Positions 1 to 9,755 of a stretch of 64,000 bases of DNA are shown here, one piece after another (position 1 is the first letter of the stretch; each line of letters starts with the position of its first letter). The translations under genes were made by a program, and so were the position numbers. The DNA comes from Adiantum capillus-veneris (lineage: Eukaryota > Streptophyta > Polypodiopsida > Polypodiales > Pteridaceae). A model generated the notes under the pieces. The model searched no databases. It was given only the letters and a program-made list of their open reading frames with translations, and was not told the DNA's origin. Location of the stretch: positions 94,863,587-94,927,586 of the forward strand of contig CM043966.1 of the NCBI GenBank assembly GCA_014529385.2, in the 5' to 3' direction.

Positions 1-640
1 CCAAAAAAAATGAAGCATGTGTGCAAAAGTTATGATATTCAGAGAATTGAAAAAACCATTGTCCACCTTTTTGGGATGGAAAAGTACACCAAGTATCCCT
101 TTGACAAACCCAACATTTTTGTACACATGGCATGTAGCCATTTGATACTTCCTTAAACACCCCAATCAAGCCTTGCCAAGATGAGTGACCCTCCTATACG
201 CCATCCCTCTTCTAATGGAATACAATCTCCATCTTTATTTAGCATGTCTTTCATAAAATTTCCTTTTTTTGACGGTCTCCATGGCATATGGCCACAACTC
301 ACCCACATCCTCACACACATCACTACAAATATTTCATATTTTTCTCAATTATCTCAAACTTCACCTCATATGCAACTATATCTAGTGTACACATGGCATG
401 TGAAGTTGTCACATGTCCTCCACTAACGTTCTTAATCCCCATTTCCCAAATTTGGTACCCAAAGATAGAATTCTATTTCACCTAAATGAATCATGCCATC
501 CTAAAAAAAAAAGCTTCCTCCTCAAAGAATCTTTAAAACTATCAAATTACCTCATTTCATGATCTCTACTATCACACCACATGCATCGATGCAAAAAATA
601 TTGTTTTTAACTTCAATTTATGCATCCCTATGACAAGCTC
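1..640. other. AT-rich stretch, no gene recognised
   Basis: Short open frames occur on the plus strand but show no recognisable motif and no codon-level signal. A short phrase (ACACATGGCATGT) occurs twice, near 122 and 388, in diverged surroundings. Nothing else can be supported. Confidence 0.5.
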
Positions 641-671
641 AACTAATATGGAATCATCACCGTATATATGT

Positions 672-674
<3 letters not shown>

Positions 675-740
<66 letters not shown>
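675..740. repeat. (CA)n-(TA)n compound microsatellite
   Basis: About 22 CA units run directly into about 11 TA units. Translated frames through this block are only Thr-His or Tyr-Ile repeats and are not genes. Confidence 0.97.
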
Positions 741-761
741 GTCTAGAGGTCCCCATTGATT

Positions 762-926
762 GTATGTACGTATGTATGTATGTATGTATGTACATACATA
801 CATACATACATACATACATACATACATACATACATACATACATACATACATACATACATACATACATACATACATACATACATACATACATACATACATA
901 CATACATACATACATACATACATACA
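762..926. repeat. Self-complementary (TATG)n-(TACA)n tetranucleotide array
   Basis: About seven TATG-type units switch near 791 to more than thirty CATA-type units. The two phases are reverse complements, so the array can fold back on itself. It is flanked by an imperfect 21-bp direct repeat, one copy at 741-761 and one at 927-947, which share AGAGG and CCCATTGATT. Confidence 0.95.
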
Positions 927-1107
927 GTCCAGAGGCGCCCATTGATTAATGTTATGCTGGTTTGTTCGCGTGGTGAGTGCTTGGACGACCCATCACTAAC
1001 TATGGTGCAACTAGATAGTTATGTAGTATCCAATATCAGTCTTTGCACATCTTTCTGAGTGCTTGCAAAGCACTTATGTAGAAGTTGATTCCTCATGTGA
1101 TGATATG

Positions 1108-1745
1108 TCACGGAGTAAAATTTGCACCGTACTCTCTGATTCTTTTCCAAGATGACTTCCATGCATCCCGTGTAACAATAGTCAATGACCCACCATTGTA
1201 ATATATGGCTTTAGAAAGTGAAAATTGTGCATCCTCCAAAGCAGTAGCTCTAAAGCTATCCTCCAAACTAGCTTTCCTACTTCTCAAAGAGGCAACCACA
1301 AACCCCGGGGAGCCATAATTTACAAGGGCAGCACCACTTATTTGGGTCACATCTCGATTGGGAATGGTAGTTTCTTACGTGGGAGGGACTCCAACCGACA
1401 CCTGCTCTACTATTGATCTCTCAGTGTTGGTATGTCCTTGGTGAAAGGAGGATGACCCGGGTCTTTTGTTTGTCAATACTTGTTTTCCTAGTAAGGCTTT
1501 TAGTCGTGTAGTGGCCTCTTCAAACATAGACCTTTGCACTTACCGTCCAGAATCCTAGTAGTAGCCCCTAAGAAGTGATCCCAAATTCTAGGAGCTCCTC
1601 CAGAGTTGGCTTCCTCACAATAATTACATTTCCAACCTTGGTACTTGTGTGAATTTGTGGCAAAGTTCCTTTCTGGTCTAGGGGGTTTCCCACCCACTTT
1701 TCTCTTGTTGTTCAAGGTATTTTCCTCTGTTGTGCTCTCAAGCAA
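1108..1745 (-). pseudogene. hAT-type transposase N-terminal fragment (BED finger plus DUF659-like)
   Basis: Read right to left. The first piece (1745-1500, 81 codons from an ATG) contains a BED-type zinc finger pattern: Trp38, Cys40-x2-Cys43, a Gly-Gly turn, His57 and a later Cys70, preceded by a basic stretch. BED fingers are the DNA-binding domain of hAT transposases. The second piece (1350-1108) contains AIYYNGGSL followed by a Trp-rich segment and a Gly-Ala-Asn-Phe-Thr-Pro ending, which resembles the start of DUF659, the segment that follows BED in plant hAT proteins. The pieces are in different frames, and no DDE catalytic core or hATC dimerisation domain follows, so this is a truncated fossil. 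No terminal inverted repeats were found. Family assignment is from motif resemblance only. Confidence 0.55.
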
Positions 1746-1884
1746 GCATTCACATTAACTACATTATCCATGGAGATTATTTCCTGCATATACAAAAAAA
1801 TTATCCACATTGGATTAAAAGGGTCTAAATCAGTGCAAGAGACATGTGAAATCAATCAAGATCAAAGCACTAACATAATCAAAT

Positions 1885-2455
1885 GAATCAATGAGGAAAC
1901 AAGGAGAAGTCCATTCTAAAGTAGGGGTAGCCATCCATGCACTTCACCATCTTTTCTCCTCTCTAGGGTAAGTCCAACCCATTATTGGACTAACAACCCA
2001 AGTTCAGAGCTCTAATCGTCGCAAATAAACAAAGAAATGAAGGAACAAGGAGAAGTCCATCCCATAGTAGGGGTAGCCATCCATGCACTTCACCATCCTA
2101 CCTCCTCTCTAGGATCAGTCCAGTCCATCATTAGACTAACAACCCAATATTAGGCCTCTCATTGCAAACAAACAAAGTGATGAAGGAACAAGGAGAAGTC
2201 CATCCCAAAGTAGGGGTAGCCATCCATGCACTTCACCATCATATCTCCTCTCTAGGATTAATCCAGTCCATCATTAGACTAACAACCCAAGATTAGAGCT
2301 CTCATCGCACAAACAAAGCAATGAAGAAGCAAGGAGAAGTCCATACGAAAGTAGGGTAGCCATAAATGCACTTCACCATCCTACCTCCTCTATAGGATCA
2401 ATCCAGTCCATCATTAGACTAACAACCCAACATTAGTGCTCTAATCTTTACGTAA
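1885..2455. repeat. Minisatellite, four copies of about 143 bp
   Basis: The phrase AAGGAGAAGTCCAT starts copies at 1901, 2047, 2190 and 2331, giving periods of 146, 143 and 141. Each copy also contains a GTAGGGGTAGCCAT-like phrase, a CACTTCACCAT phrase and ATTAGACTAACAACCCAA or a close variant. Copies differ by scattered substitutions and small indels, so the array is not recent. No open frame runs through it. Confidence 0.92.
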
Positions 2456-2586
2456 GAGAAAGGTTCTTACCTATAATTCAACTAAAAGTTATCATTAGCT
2501 ATTCTATCTTCTCTTCAAGTGGAGGGCATTCAAATTAGTGCATTGGGGGTTGGGGTGGGGGGAGCTCTCTTATATAGCCCCCCTCC

Positions 2587-2587
<1 letters not shown>

Positions 2588-2622
<35 letters not shown>
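2588..2622. repeat. Poly-C tract, 35 nt
   Basis: An uninterrupted run of 35 cytosines preceded by a CCT-rich segment. Any proline-rich frame through it is an artefact. Assembly length may be unreliable here. Confidence 0.95.
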
Positions 2623-2624
<2 letters not shown>

Positions 2625-3500
2625 AATGTGTAGAATGGCACCAAAACTGGAAAACATTCGAGCCCGCCGGGCCAATGCTTGGCCCGCCGACAACGTTACG
2701 AGGCCATTGGCCCTATTTCTTGGCCCTGCTATTTCATTTCTTCTCTAGTGACTACTTTGAGGTTTTGAGGAGAACCATATGGCAATGGTGTTTATGGTCG
2801 CTCCTTTCTTGTTAGGTAGTTGGCAACCATTTGGGCTCAATCGTGTGTTATTTTTGGATGTGGAGATATTGGAAATTGGGGTGGTAGTGGTCTTGGGCAC
2901 CTCTTTCGTGGCCTTGGCGTTCTTGTTGTTGTCACCTTCTTAGCTATCCAAGTTCTAGTTTCTCTAGCTTGGCAAGCTTCTTCTAAGTTTTCTCCATTGC
3001 AAGGTGTTCAATATCCAGATTTGGTTTTTGCAGTGGTTTGTGGGGCACATGATGCTTCTATAGATTTCCAAAGCTTCTTGATCTTGCACACTCTTCCACT
3101 GAAATCTTCACGTGTCACGGTGATTGTAAGTTCCCTTAATACTTTGCATGGATCTGATATCTTGGTAGTGGGTTTGCTACTCGCAAAAATGCTTTGTTGT
3201 GCTCTAATAAGCTCAAAACTCTATAAGTAGCATTTCCTCCAAGGCTTCAAGGTAAAGTATTGGTAAGAATTGTTCTCGATTAAAGAGGCCATGGACTATG
3301 GCATCTAGAAACATCAATGTTGCAAGGTCAAATGTGATCCCATCAATACCTTGATCGTACCTTCACAAAGTGACGGGTGCACATGGACAAATTAGTGAGT
3401 GTCCGCACTACCCAACTATGTAGCACCTTTAGAGATTTGCACATAATCTTGATCATTGCATCGAGCACACCTTGACAATCTAGAAGTTGATCACACTGCT
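2623..3500. other. No supported gene
   Basis: A plus-strand open frame (2820-3230) has Val/Leu/Ser-rich content with no recognisable domain. I do not call it a gene. Confidence 0.45.
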
Positions 3501-3503
3501 AGA

Positions 3504-4860
3504 TCATCCAACTTTCATCCAAGGGAAGGTGGTCATCCTTCTCTGGCAATTCATGAAAGTTGAGCATGTGCAGGTTTCTTCTGTGTCGCTACCCAAATTG
3601 TAGTCAACCATATTCTTGGTACTAAGAAATAAGTGGGGCCAGTGCAAAGCTCTCGTGGATAATTGAAGTAAACCTTTCAGTTGACAAGGTCCCTTACTAG
3701 CCATTTCTTCTCCAAGTAGGCTAGTTCTCTGCATATTCTCTCTTTAGGAGTTGGTGTGGGGCACTAGGCAGTGTATAGTCATCTCTTTCCTCTTTTGGGA
3801 TACCTTCATTTATCTCTTTTTCATCTGTCTCAACCTTGGCTCTGATAAGCCACATGGGTTCTCCCAAATCGGGAACTAGGTGTGGAAACATGCCAGTCAT
3901 TCTAAGTGTTTTATACCTAACCAAGCTACTTAGATGTTGCTCCCTTTGGATGGTTGTCATATCTTGCAAATACTCCTTGGAAAGCGTCATGCATTCTGGG
4001 TCTTTCACTTGTGCTGCCTCATCTTGGGTGCCATCTAAGAAATCATGAAGGGTTTGAGAAATCATAGCCTCCTTTGTGGTGGTGAAGTTTTTGAGTGCGA
4101 AAGTGGTTACACTAGGCACTTGGATCGGTATTGGGACTGTAAGAGTTGTACACGTAGCCGACCTCAAGTCAAGTCCTACAACTCTTGTTTCAACTTCTCT
4201 ATTTATACCTTTGTAGTGTTTTATTTATCCTTGGTCTCTAGTTGCCTTGTGTATAGCTCCTTTTTTAGGGTATCTCCCTCTTGAATAGCTTTGGTTACTT
4301 CTTAGCATGCTTGGTCCCTTTGGACTACTGTTAGGGTGGCCTTGACTTGTAGACTTACCACTTCTTCATTGGATACTTGTGCACTAGGAGCAGGGGTGGT
4401 TGCGATTGCTATAGATTTTTTGGCTGTGATATCCTTGCTTGCACCATGCAGTTCAATTTGTTCTAGAGGGAGTCTATTTGGGATTGAAGCATGTTTATAG
4501 TCTCCTCATCTTCTTGGCATCCTAGCTCTAGGGAGAGTAGCTTGGCTTTTAAGAGCTTTACCTCGGCCTCTTCCACTTATGCTCTTTCCTCCATCTTTTT
4601 TGTGTCATCATTTGCATCAATCATTTCCCTTCACATTCTAAGAATTCCTTCCCCAATATTTTGAGCACCATGATATATTTATATTTCATGGTGTGCACTT
4701 TGGAGTCCTCCACACACATGAATGTTCTTGCATCCCTCTCACCATTAATCGTGCATCTAACTTGTATGGTTGCATTGAGTTCTTGTACTAGATCTCTTAG
4801 AGCTCTAGTACGAGCACATCCTAGACCTCTTTCTCTTATTCATCGCACTCTTTGATTTGG
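3504..4860 (-). pseudogene. Unrecognised degenerate coding region with coiled-coil character
   Basis: Read right to left, short frames carry acidic and leucine-spaced segments. An example near 4820-4740 reads RDLVQELNATIQVR, and near 4520-4450 there is an MLQSQIDSL heptad-like stretch. The longest open piece (4167-3721, 148 codons) contains charged helical sequence and a Pro-Asp-Leu-Gly-Glu-Pro segment. A further piece lies at 3734-3504. Several stops and frame changes separate the pieces. The pattern suggests a decayed gene for a coiled-coil protein, possibly a retroelement or transposon accessory protein, but I recognise no family. It lies head to head with the CACTA remnant that starts at about 4942 on the other strand. 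Confidence 0.3.
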
Positions 4861-4941
4861 CAGAAAAAACTTTCACATTGCTACATAGCCAGATATCTCT
4901 CCTCTTAAAAGTCTTTGACCCTGGCATCTACTATATAACGT

Positions 4942-6367
4942 TTGCCTTGTATATTTGTGAGCTCCAAGGAGATAGAAGTAGAAGCCATACCGGTAGCCCA
5001 TCAGCTAGCAGTAGAGGCAGTGTGTGCTATTGAGGATGCATTCCCACGTACAATCCTTGTTAGCCAAATACATCTATTGCTTCACCTTGTTGAGGAGATT
5101 GCCATTTGTGGGGTGGTTCACTCTAGATGGATGTTCTTCTTGGAGAGATTCTTGAAGACTTTAAAGGATTTTGTTAGATTGAGGTCACAACCGGAGGTAT
5201 GCAAAATCAATACAATATAGATAGCATTTATACGCTATGGAGTTACTAATAAAAATATGCGGTTTTAATGTTTTCAGGTGAGCATGGTAGAAGTTTGGGT
5301 GGTGCAAGAGGCATTTGTATATGTCTCACAGTATCTCATCACAGTGGATCCATCATTGCCTTGTCTGTGGATTGAAGAAGAGGATCCTAGGAAGCACTCA
5401 GCCATTCCCAGTGGAAAAGGCTCACTCTTGGTCATGGATAGAGAGTTTCATGCCATAGTCAACAACTACTCTTTACTCAACGCCACTATCATGACCAAAT
5501 GGGTCAATATGTACTTGGAAGCCCGCGCAGCTAGAGAAAAGGATAGAGATGCATGGAAGAGGTCCCATGGAGGTAGACGTGCACCTCCTTTTCCTAAAGA
5601 GCTTGCAAAATATCCTGATTTGATTCAAGTAGAGTGGATCCATAATGCCATGACCAATGCCAAAGCAGAAGGAGAACAAATAAGCCCTAAAGAATGGGAG
5701 TATGCGCGAGGATGCTTGCGCAAGGTGAGTGTGTATATGTTATTTATGCATGTATGAAAATCACTTAATGAAATGCAATGTAACCTCTTATGCATTGTGA
5801 TTGTAGGGTCTCATTTTCAACTCCATTTGGTCCGAAGGCCGACATTTTTGCACCCGCAAGATAGATGAGCGTCGGACCACTAATGATTGTGGCGTGATGG
5901 GAAACTTTGACACAACAATAGATGAGGTTAGATATTGTGGTACTATAGAGAGAATAATCAAAGTGGATTTCAGATCTTTTCACAAATTCCTCTTTGAGTG
6001 CCGATGGTTTGCGGGTGAGGTCAAAAGACATGAAAATGGGCTCATTATGGTGGATTCCACCCAATTCCATCGGGGAAAAACTGACAACTTGGTGTATCCT
6101 AGTAGTTGCAAGCAGGTAATTTAGGCTATGTGCAATTAACCTAAATTAAAAATTTAAGTTATGTATATCAACTTATTCTTTGTGTGTGACGTACAGGTCT
6201 TTTATGTGCCATGTATATATCAAAGAAGACTTTGGTATGTCATTCCAGTCATGCCGCGGGATAGATCTATCTTTGCAGAGACGGACATTGAGCCAGTAAG
6301 TGATCCCATCATACCATCACCAATGAGCGTCGCAATAGAGAGTCCACATCATGGTTGGGAGAGGAAG
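4942..6367 (+). pseudogene. CACTA (En/Spm) transposase-associated remnant, DUF4218 then DUF4216-like, multi-exon
   Basis: The first exon (to 5196) contains FPRTILVSQIHLLLHLVEE and then VHSRWMFFLERFLKTLK, a close match in style to DUF4218 of plant CACTA transposon proteins. Later exons contain a FDTTIDEVRYCGTIERI segment and a WFAGEVKRHENG segment followed by VFYVPC...WYVI, the layout of DUF4216. Four plausible introns have GT-AG ends: donor at 5197 with acceptor ending 5277 (TACTAAT branch-like motif near 5244), donor 5725 with acceptor 5806, donor 6116 with acceptor 6196, and a donor at 6368. The N-terminal transposase domain and CACTA termini are not visible, so this is a 3' fragment. Introns retained in order show a DNA-transposon copy, not a retrocopy. 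Function, if intact, would be part of the TNPD-type transposase. Confidence 0.7.
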
Positions 6368-6505
6368 GTATGTAGGGAGAGCTCATGGCTGAATATAGGA
6401 CCTAATGTGGTCAAAAGCTGAGCACTTAAGTAGTGTGTGGTACTCACTCTCTCGCACTTAATGAGGGCATAAGGTTAAAAGTCGATGAGACTCCTTGCCA
6501 GTGCC

Positions 6506-7290
6506 CTAACGTCCTGTCTCGCAGCGTAGAGAATGGGAGCTAAGATGAATGGAGGCAATGGTGCGGATCGCACTCAACGGGATGGGCTCAAGGATGTAGG
6601 CATGGGTTCGCTTACCTCGGTCGGAGAAGAAGAGACATTTGTAGTTTGGGGCAACGTGTGTGGTGTAATGGCTGAAGCGAGTACCTCCGGATTTCTCCCA
6701 AGCCGTGATACATTGGAGTTGTAAGAAGGCCTCATTAACATGGCAGCCGATCGATGCATCCTTGACCAAGTGACACGCATCCCATCTTTCAAACCATTTC
6801 TTGATGTGAAGCATCCACCCCGAACTTAATATTTTGCTCTTACATGTCTTTTGGACCTTTTGACTTGCTTCATATGCGATTCTAGGAAGTCGATGCAAAG
6901 GGCTACGTTGTGTCTTAAGCATGTACTCCAAAACCCTTTGCATGCCCAAGACCTCAATGGGAAGCGATCTGGACTCCAGAAGTAAGAGCATGTTGGGTGT
7001 TTGTGTCTTGACTTGGAGAAAGTTGGTGAGAACACGCTTTTGGACATTCTCAAACTCTTTCCACGTAGACTTCCCGATGCTACTAGCCCACACCTCCACT
7101 CCATGAAGAAGCACTGGTGTCACCAATGTGTCAAAGAGGTACTTTTTGAGAGCCCAACACTTGATCTCTCCAGCATTGCACATATTCTCAAATGCATAAG
7201 ACGCCCTCTTTCCAGCTTCCAAGCGACGCATTACGCAATCCTTCCATTTATGATTGGACGGAAACAAATTGGTCATTGGGGAAACAAATT
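6506..7290 (-). pseudogene. LINE (non-LTR retrotransposon) ORF2 C-terminal fragment
   Basis: An open frame of 268 codons ends at 6506. It contains LFDTLVTPVLLHGVEVW, which matches the conserved stretch just after the reverse-transcriptase palm in plant LINE ORF2 proteins (the L-x-YG-x-E-x-W motif). A long helical thumb-like region with MQRVLEYMLKTQ follows. The catalytic F/YADD box and the endonuclease domain are absent, so this is a 5'-truncated copy, as is usual for LINEs. The first 18 or so codons (7312-7260) are not LINE but read from the truncated Cassandra LTR next door, an accidental in-frame fusion. No poly-A tail was identified at the 6.5-kb end. Confidence 0.65.
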
Positions 7291-7450
7291 GGTCCATCCA
7301 TCTAGACCCCAAAACCTTAAGGTGTTAGGGGACCTTCGATCTAGCCATTTTCTGCAAGCTTCATAGCTAATTTTATCACCACAAGTTGGGCTTACCACCA
7401 CAACAACCTCCCTCTTAGGTAAAACTTGGGACTTTCCCATCCCCTTGGGT
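7283..7450 (-). mobile_element. Cassandra TRIM #1, 3' part (internal end, PPT, truncated 3' LTR)
   Basis: On the minus strand this reads: end of the internal domain (7450-7421), a purine-rich tract CCTAAGAGGGAGG (7419-7407), then LTR sequence starting TGTTGTGG at 7405. The LTR matches the complete Cassandra LTR at 16515-16315 through AACTTGTGGTGATAAAAT, CTAACACCTTA and GGGGTCTAGATGG. It stops near 7283, before the 5S-derived part, and runs into LINE sequence. The matching 5' half lies on the far side of the chromovirus, at 16166-16515. Confidence 0.75.
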
Positions 7451-9066
7451 TGTAATGGAAATGGCCTATGAACTTTGAGAGTAGCGGAATTAGGAAAGTA
7501 GGTGAAGCACTTTTAAGAGATTACTTTGTGAGCATAGCGGGTGAACTTAATTGATGGTAGCAACATAAACATGGTACTTAGCTAACTTGGCATGAACAAT
7601 ACTTTTGCAAGAGAGAGAGTTTAGAGAACATGACAATAGTTGAGGACCGGATTCATATGGAGCCGGTCCACCCTCCAATAGGCATTTGTATTATAGTTTC
7701 TCCCATCAAGAGAGACCTGGTACAATACAATCTTTGTGTTCCTTGTGACCTTGGTGATGCAATGAAGATGGAAATCTTCATGCATCACAAACATAACATA
7801 ACATAAACTTGAAGAAAGCATTAACTATCCCAAGCCTCAGTCCCAAGGCCTCAAACACCTTCGAAGGTGGAGAGAGCTAGTGGGGAATGAGGATAGGGAA
7901 GAGGAAGAAGAAACATTCCATAGGAGAAAGAAGTAGTTCCTCACTTATCATCACTCTACTTGCTAGCATACATAATAGCATAGTAATGGAGATGGAGAAG
8001 ATGGAAAGCTTAGGCATTGAAGCATGACTCTTGGTTGGATTTGCATTCCATAGCCAAGAGTGTTGGTATAGGCTTTCACTCTCACAAGCTTGGAGAAGGA
8101 GGTGGTGTTCCTCAACTTTCACCAAGTGAGAATGGTGTCTTGAATGAGTGTGTGTGATGGTGTATATCCCCCTAGCACCCCCCTTTCTTGCTTTGGGAGA
8201 AAATTCTACTTTCTACAAGCTCATTGGACCCCTCTCCCCTTAGCCAATCACATCCAGCATGCAGTCAAGCATATGGGTAGTCTTTTGACAAGTGTCCTCC
8301 TTACCCCTTAGAGAGAGAGAGCTTGAAAATATCTAGATATTTGTTAGGTGGAAGTAAAAGCTCATTGGACCCCTCTTTAGCCCAACCAATAGCATTCAAG
8401 CACCCATGTGGTTAAGCTTAGTGAGAGTCTAACATGTGTCCGATGTGCTCTTTTTTAGAATTCCCCTAACTTTGAGATTTTTATGCATAGGAAGTTTCTC
8501 AAGCAACTTCCTCATTAAGTGAGTAGGTTCTCTTTTTGACTCAAGCATCTTACCCCCCATGCATAGGAAGCTTCTCAAGCAACTTCCTCATTAAATGTGA
8601 CAAGTACCTCAAGTACCTTAGTCATCAAGCATGACAAGAACCTTAGGTGGAGTTCCCACCTCAAGCATAGCCCTAGCTTGCCTAAGTTTAGGTCGGGTTC
8701 CCACCACAAGCACAGCCCTAGCTTGCCTAAGTTTAGATCGGGTTCCCACCTCAAGCACAGCCCTAGCTTGCCTAAGGTTCTCACCTCAAGCACAACCCTA
8801 GCTTGCTTAAGGTCAAAAGGACTTTTAACACTAACCATTGGAGGTCTTTAATGAAGCTAACCCTAATGTCTTTTAAGCTTCATTAGTTAACCTTGCTCTT
8901 TGGCAGACCATCTCTCATTTGGGCCCCTTTACCATTGGCCCCGTGTTGAGATAGATCCGTAAGCTCATGTATATATTCTAACCATTGTTCCCGTTTATTA
9001 TCCCATATTAAATGATCAGTTTAATATAAGAAAATCATTTGGTTAGATATTAGATATTTGATGACA
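7451..9066 (-). repeat. Chromovirus 3' LTR (1616 bp)
   Basis: Collinear with 14557-16165 over its whole length. The plus-strand ends are TGTAATGG and GATGACA in both copies. Scattered substitutions and short indels separate the two, including the number of 45-bp repeat units near 8.65-8.8 kb. Confidence 0.93.
8640..8815. repeat. 45-bp minisatellite inside the chromovirus LTR
   Basis: TTCCCACC recurs at 8653, 8698 and 8743, each followed by CAAGCAYAGCCCTAGCTTGCC, with a shorter fourth unit starting TTCTCACC at 8778. The same array, with small differences, is in the other LTR at about 15742-15910. Confidence 0.9.
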
Positions 9067-9079
9067 TTACCTCTCTCTT
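9067..9079 (-). other. Chromovirus polypurine tract
   Basis: Coding strand reads CAAGAGAGAGGTAA directly before the 3' LTR start TGTCATC. This is the expected plus-strand primer position. Confidence 0.7.
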
Positions 9080-9423
9080 GAAATCATAGTCATCCTCGAC
9101 TATGAGGTAAAAGAGATAAAGTCGTAGCCATTAGTCAATTTGTCTTAGCGGATAGAGGATCCCTTTTTACCCTACGACATCATTCCAAGATGGATGACTA
9201 ATCCATTTGGTGCTTGGGAGACATAGCTTCCGCAAGCATGTCTGCTCTTTAGTCCATTTCATCCTCCCAAGTAGAGTGACAAATTCTACATGGTGTTTGA
9301 GAGAGGTCGTCATCCGAAACATGATTCTTAGTATGCATACTACTTAAATTTGTGCACAATAAAGAGAAAATTAGCCTTATAAGACAAAAACATTAATCAT
9401 TTGAAAGAAACATGTACATTTGG

Positions 9424-9743
9424 TTACTCTAATGTAGCATTGTAAGCATTGACAAGGTTCATACTATCCTTAAGCTGGATTCCTTGCATCCATCTAGCAT
9501 CTTCAAAAGGATAATTTTTGAACTTAACAAGATACCTTCTGATAATCTTACCATGTTGTAGTACCTTGTCTTCATGCCAAAGAATAGCTTCGGGTTGTAG
9601 TACCTCTTCTTGATCTTCGATTTCGGAGGGTCTTCAATAATTGGTTCATTTGGAGGTTGTCCTTTGTAGGGCTTGAGTAGGCTCACATGAAAAGCATAGT
9701 GTATGAGCCAATGGTTAGGTAACTTGAGTTGATAAGCTACCAT
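9424..9743 (-). pseudogene. Chromovirus pol C-terminus with chromodomain
   Basis: The first half (9743 to about 9620) reads VAYQLKLPNHWLIHYAFHVS, the end of chromoviral integrase. After a frame change near 9610-9560, a second frame contains RRYLVKFKNYPFEDARWM, the chromodomain signature Y-L-V-K-(W/F)-x-x-(Y/W)-x-x-x-x-x-(S/A)-x-W with Trp present. It ends at a TAA at 9424-9426. Chromodomains at the integrase tail direct chromoviruses to heterochromatin. The frame break makes this copy non-functional. It directly follows the RNase H-integrase frame. Confidence 0.75.
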
Positions 9744-9755
9744 ATTGATTGGATT

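Noticed and set aside
643-949. Several overlapping frames of 60-100 codons rich in Cys-Met-Tyr-Val or Tyr-Ile-His-Thr
   Set aside because: They are translations of the tetranucleotide and CA/TA microsatellites and have no coding value.
1885-2455. CRISPR-like array
   Set aside because: The units are 143-bp contiguous tandem copies in plant DNA, with no short repeats separated by unique spacers.
2519-2815. Proline-rich 98-codon frame
   Set aside because: It exists because of a 35-nt poly-C run, with no start context or domain.
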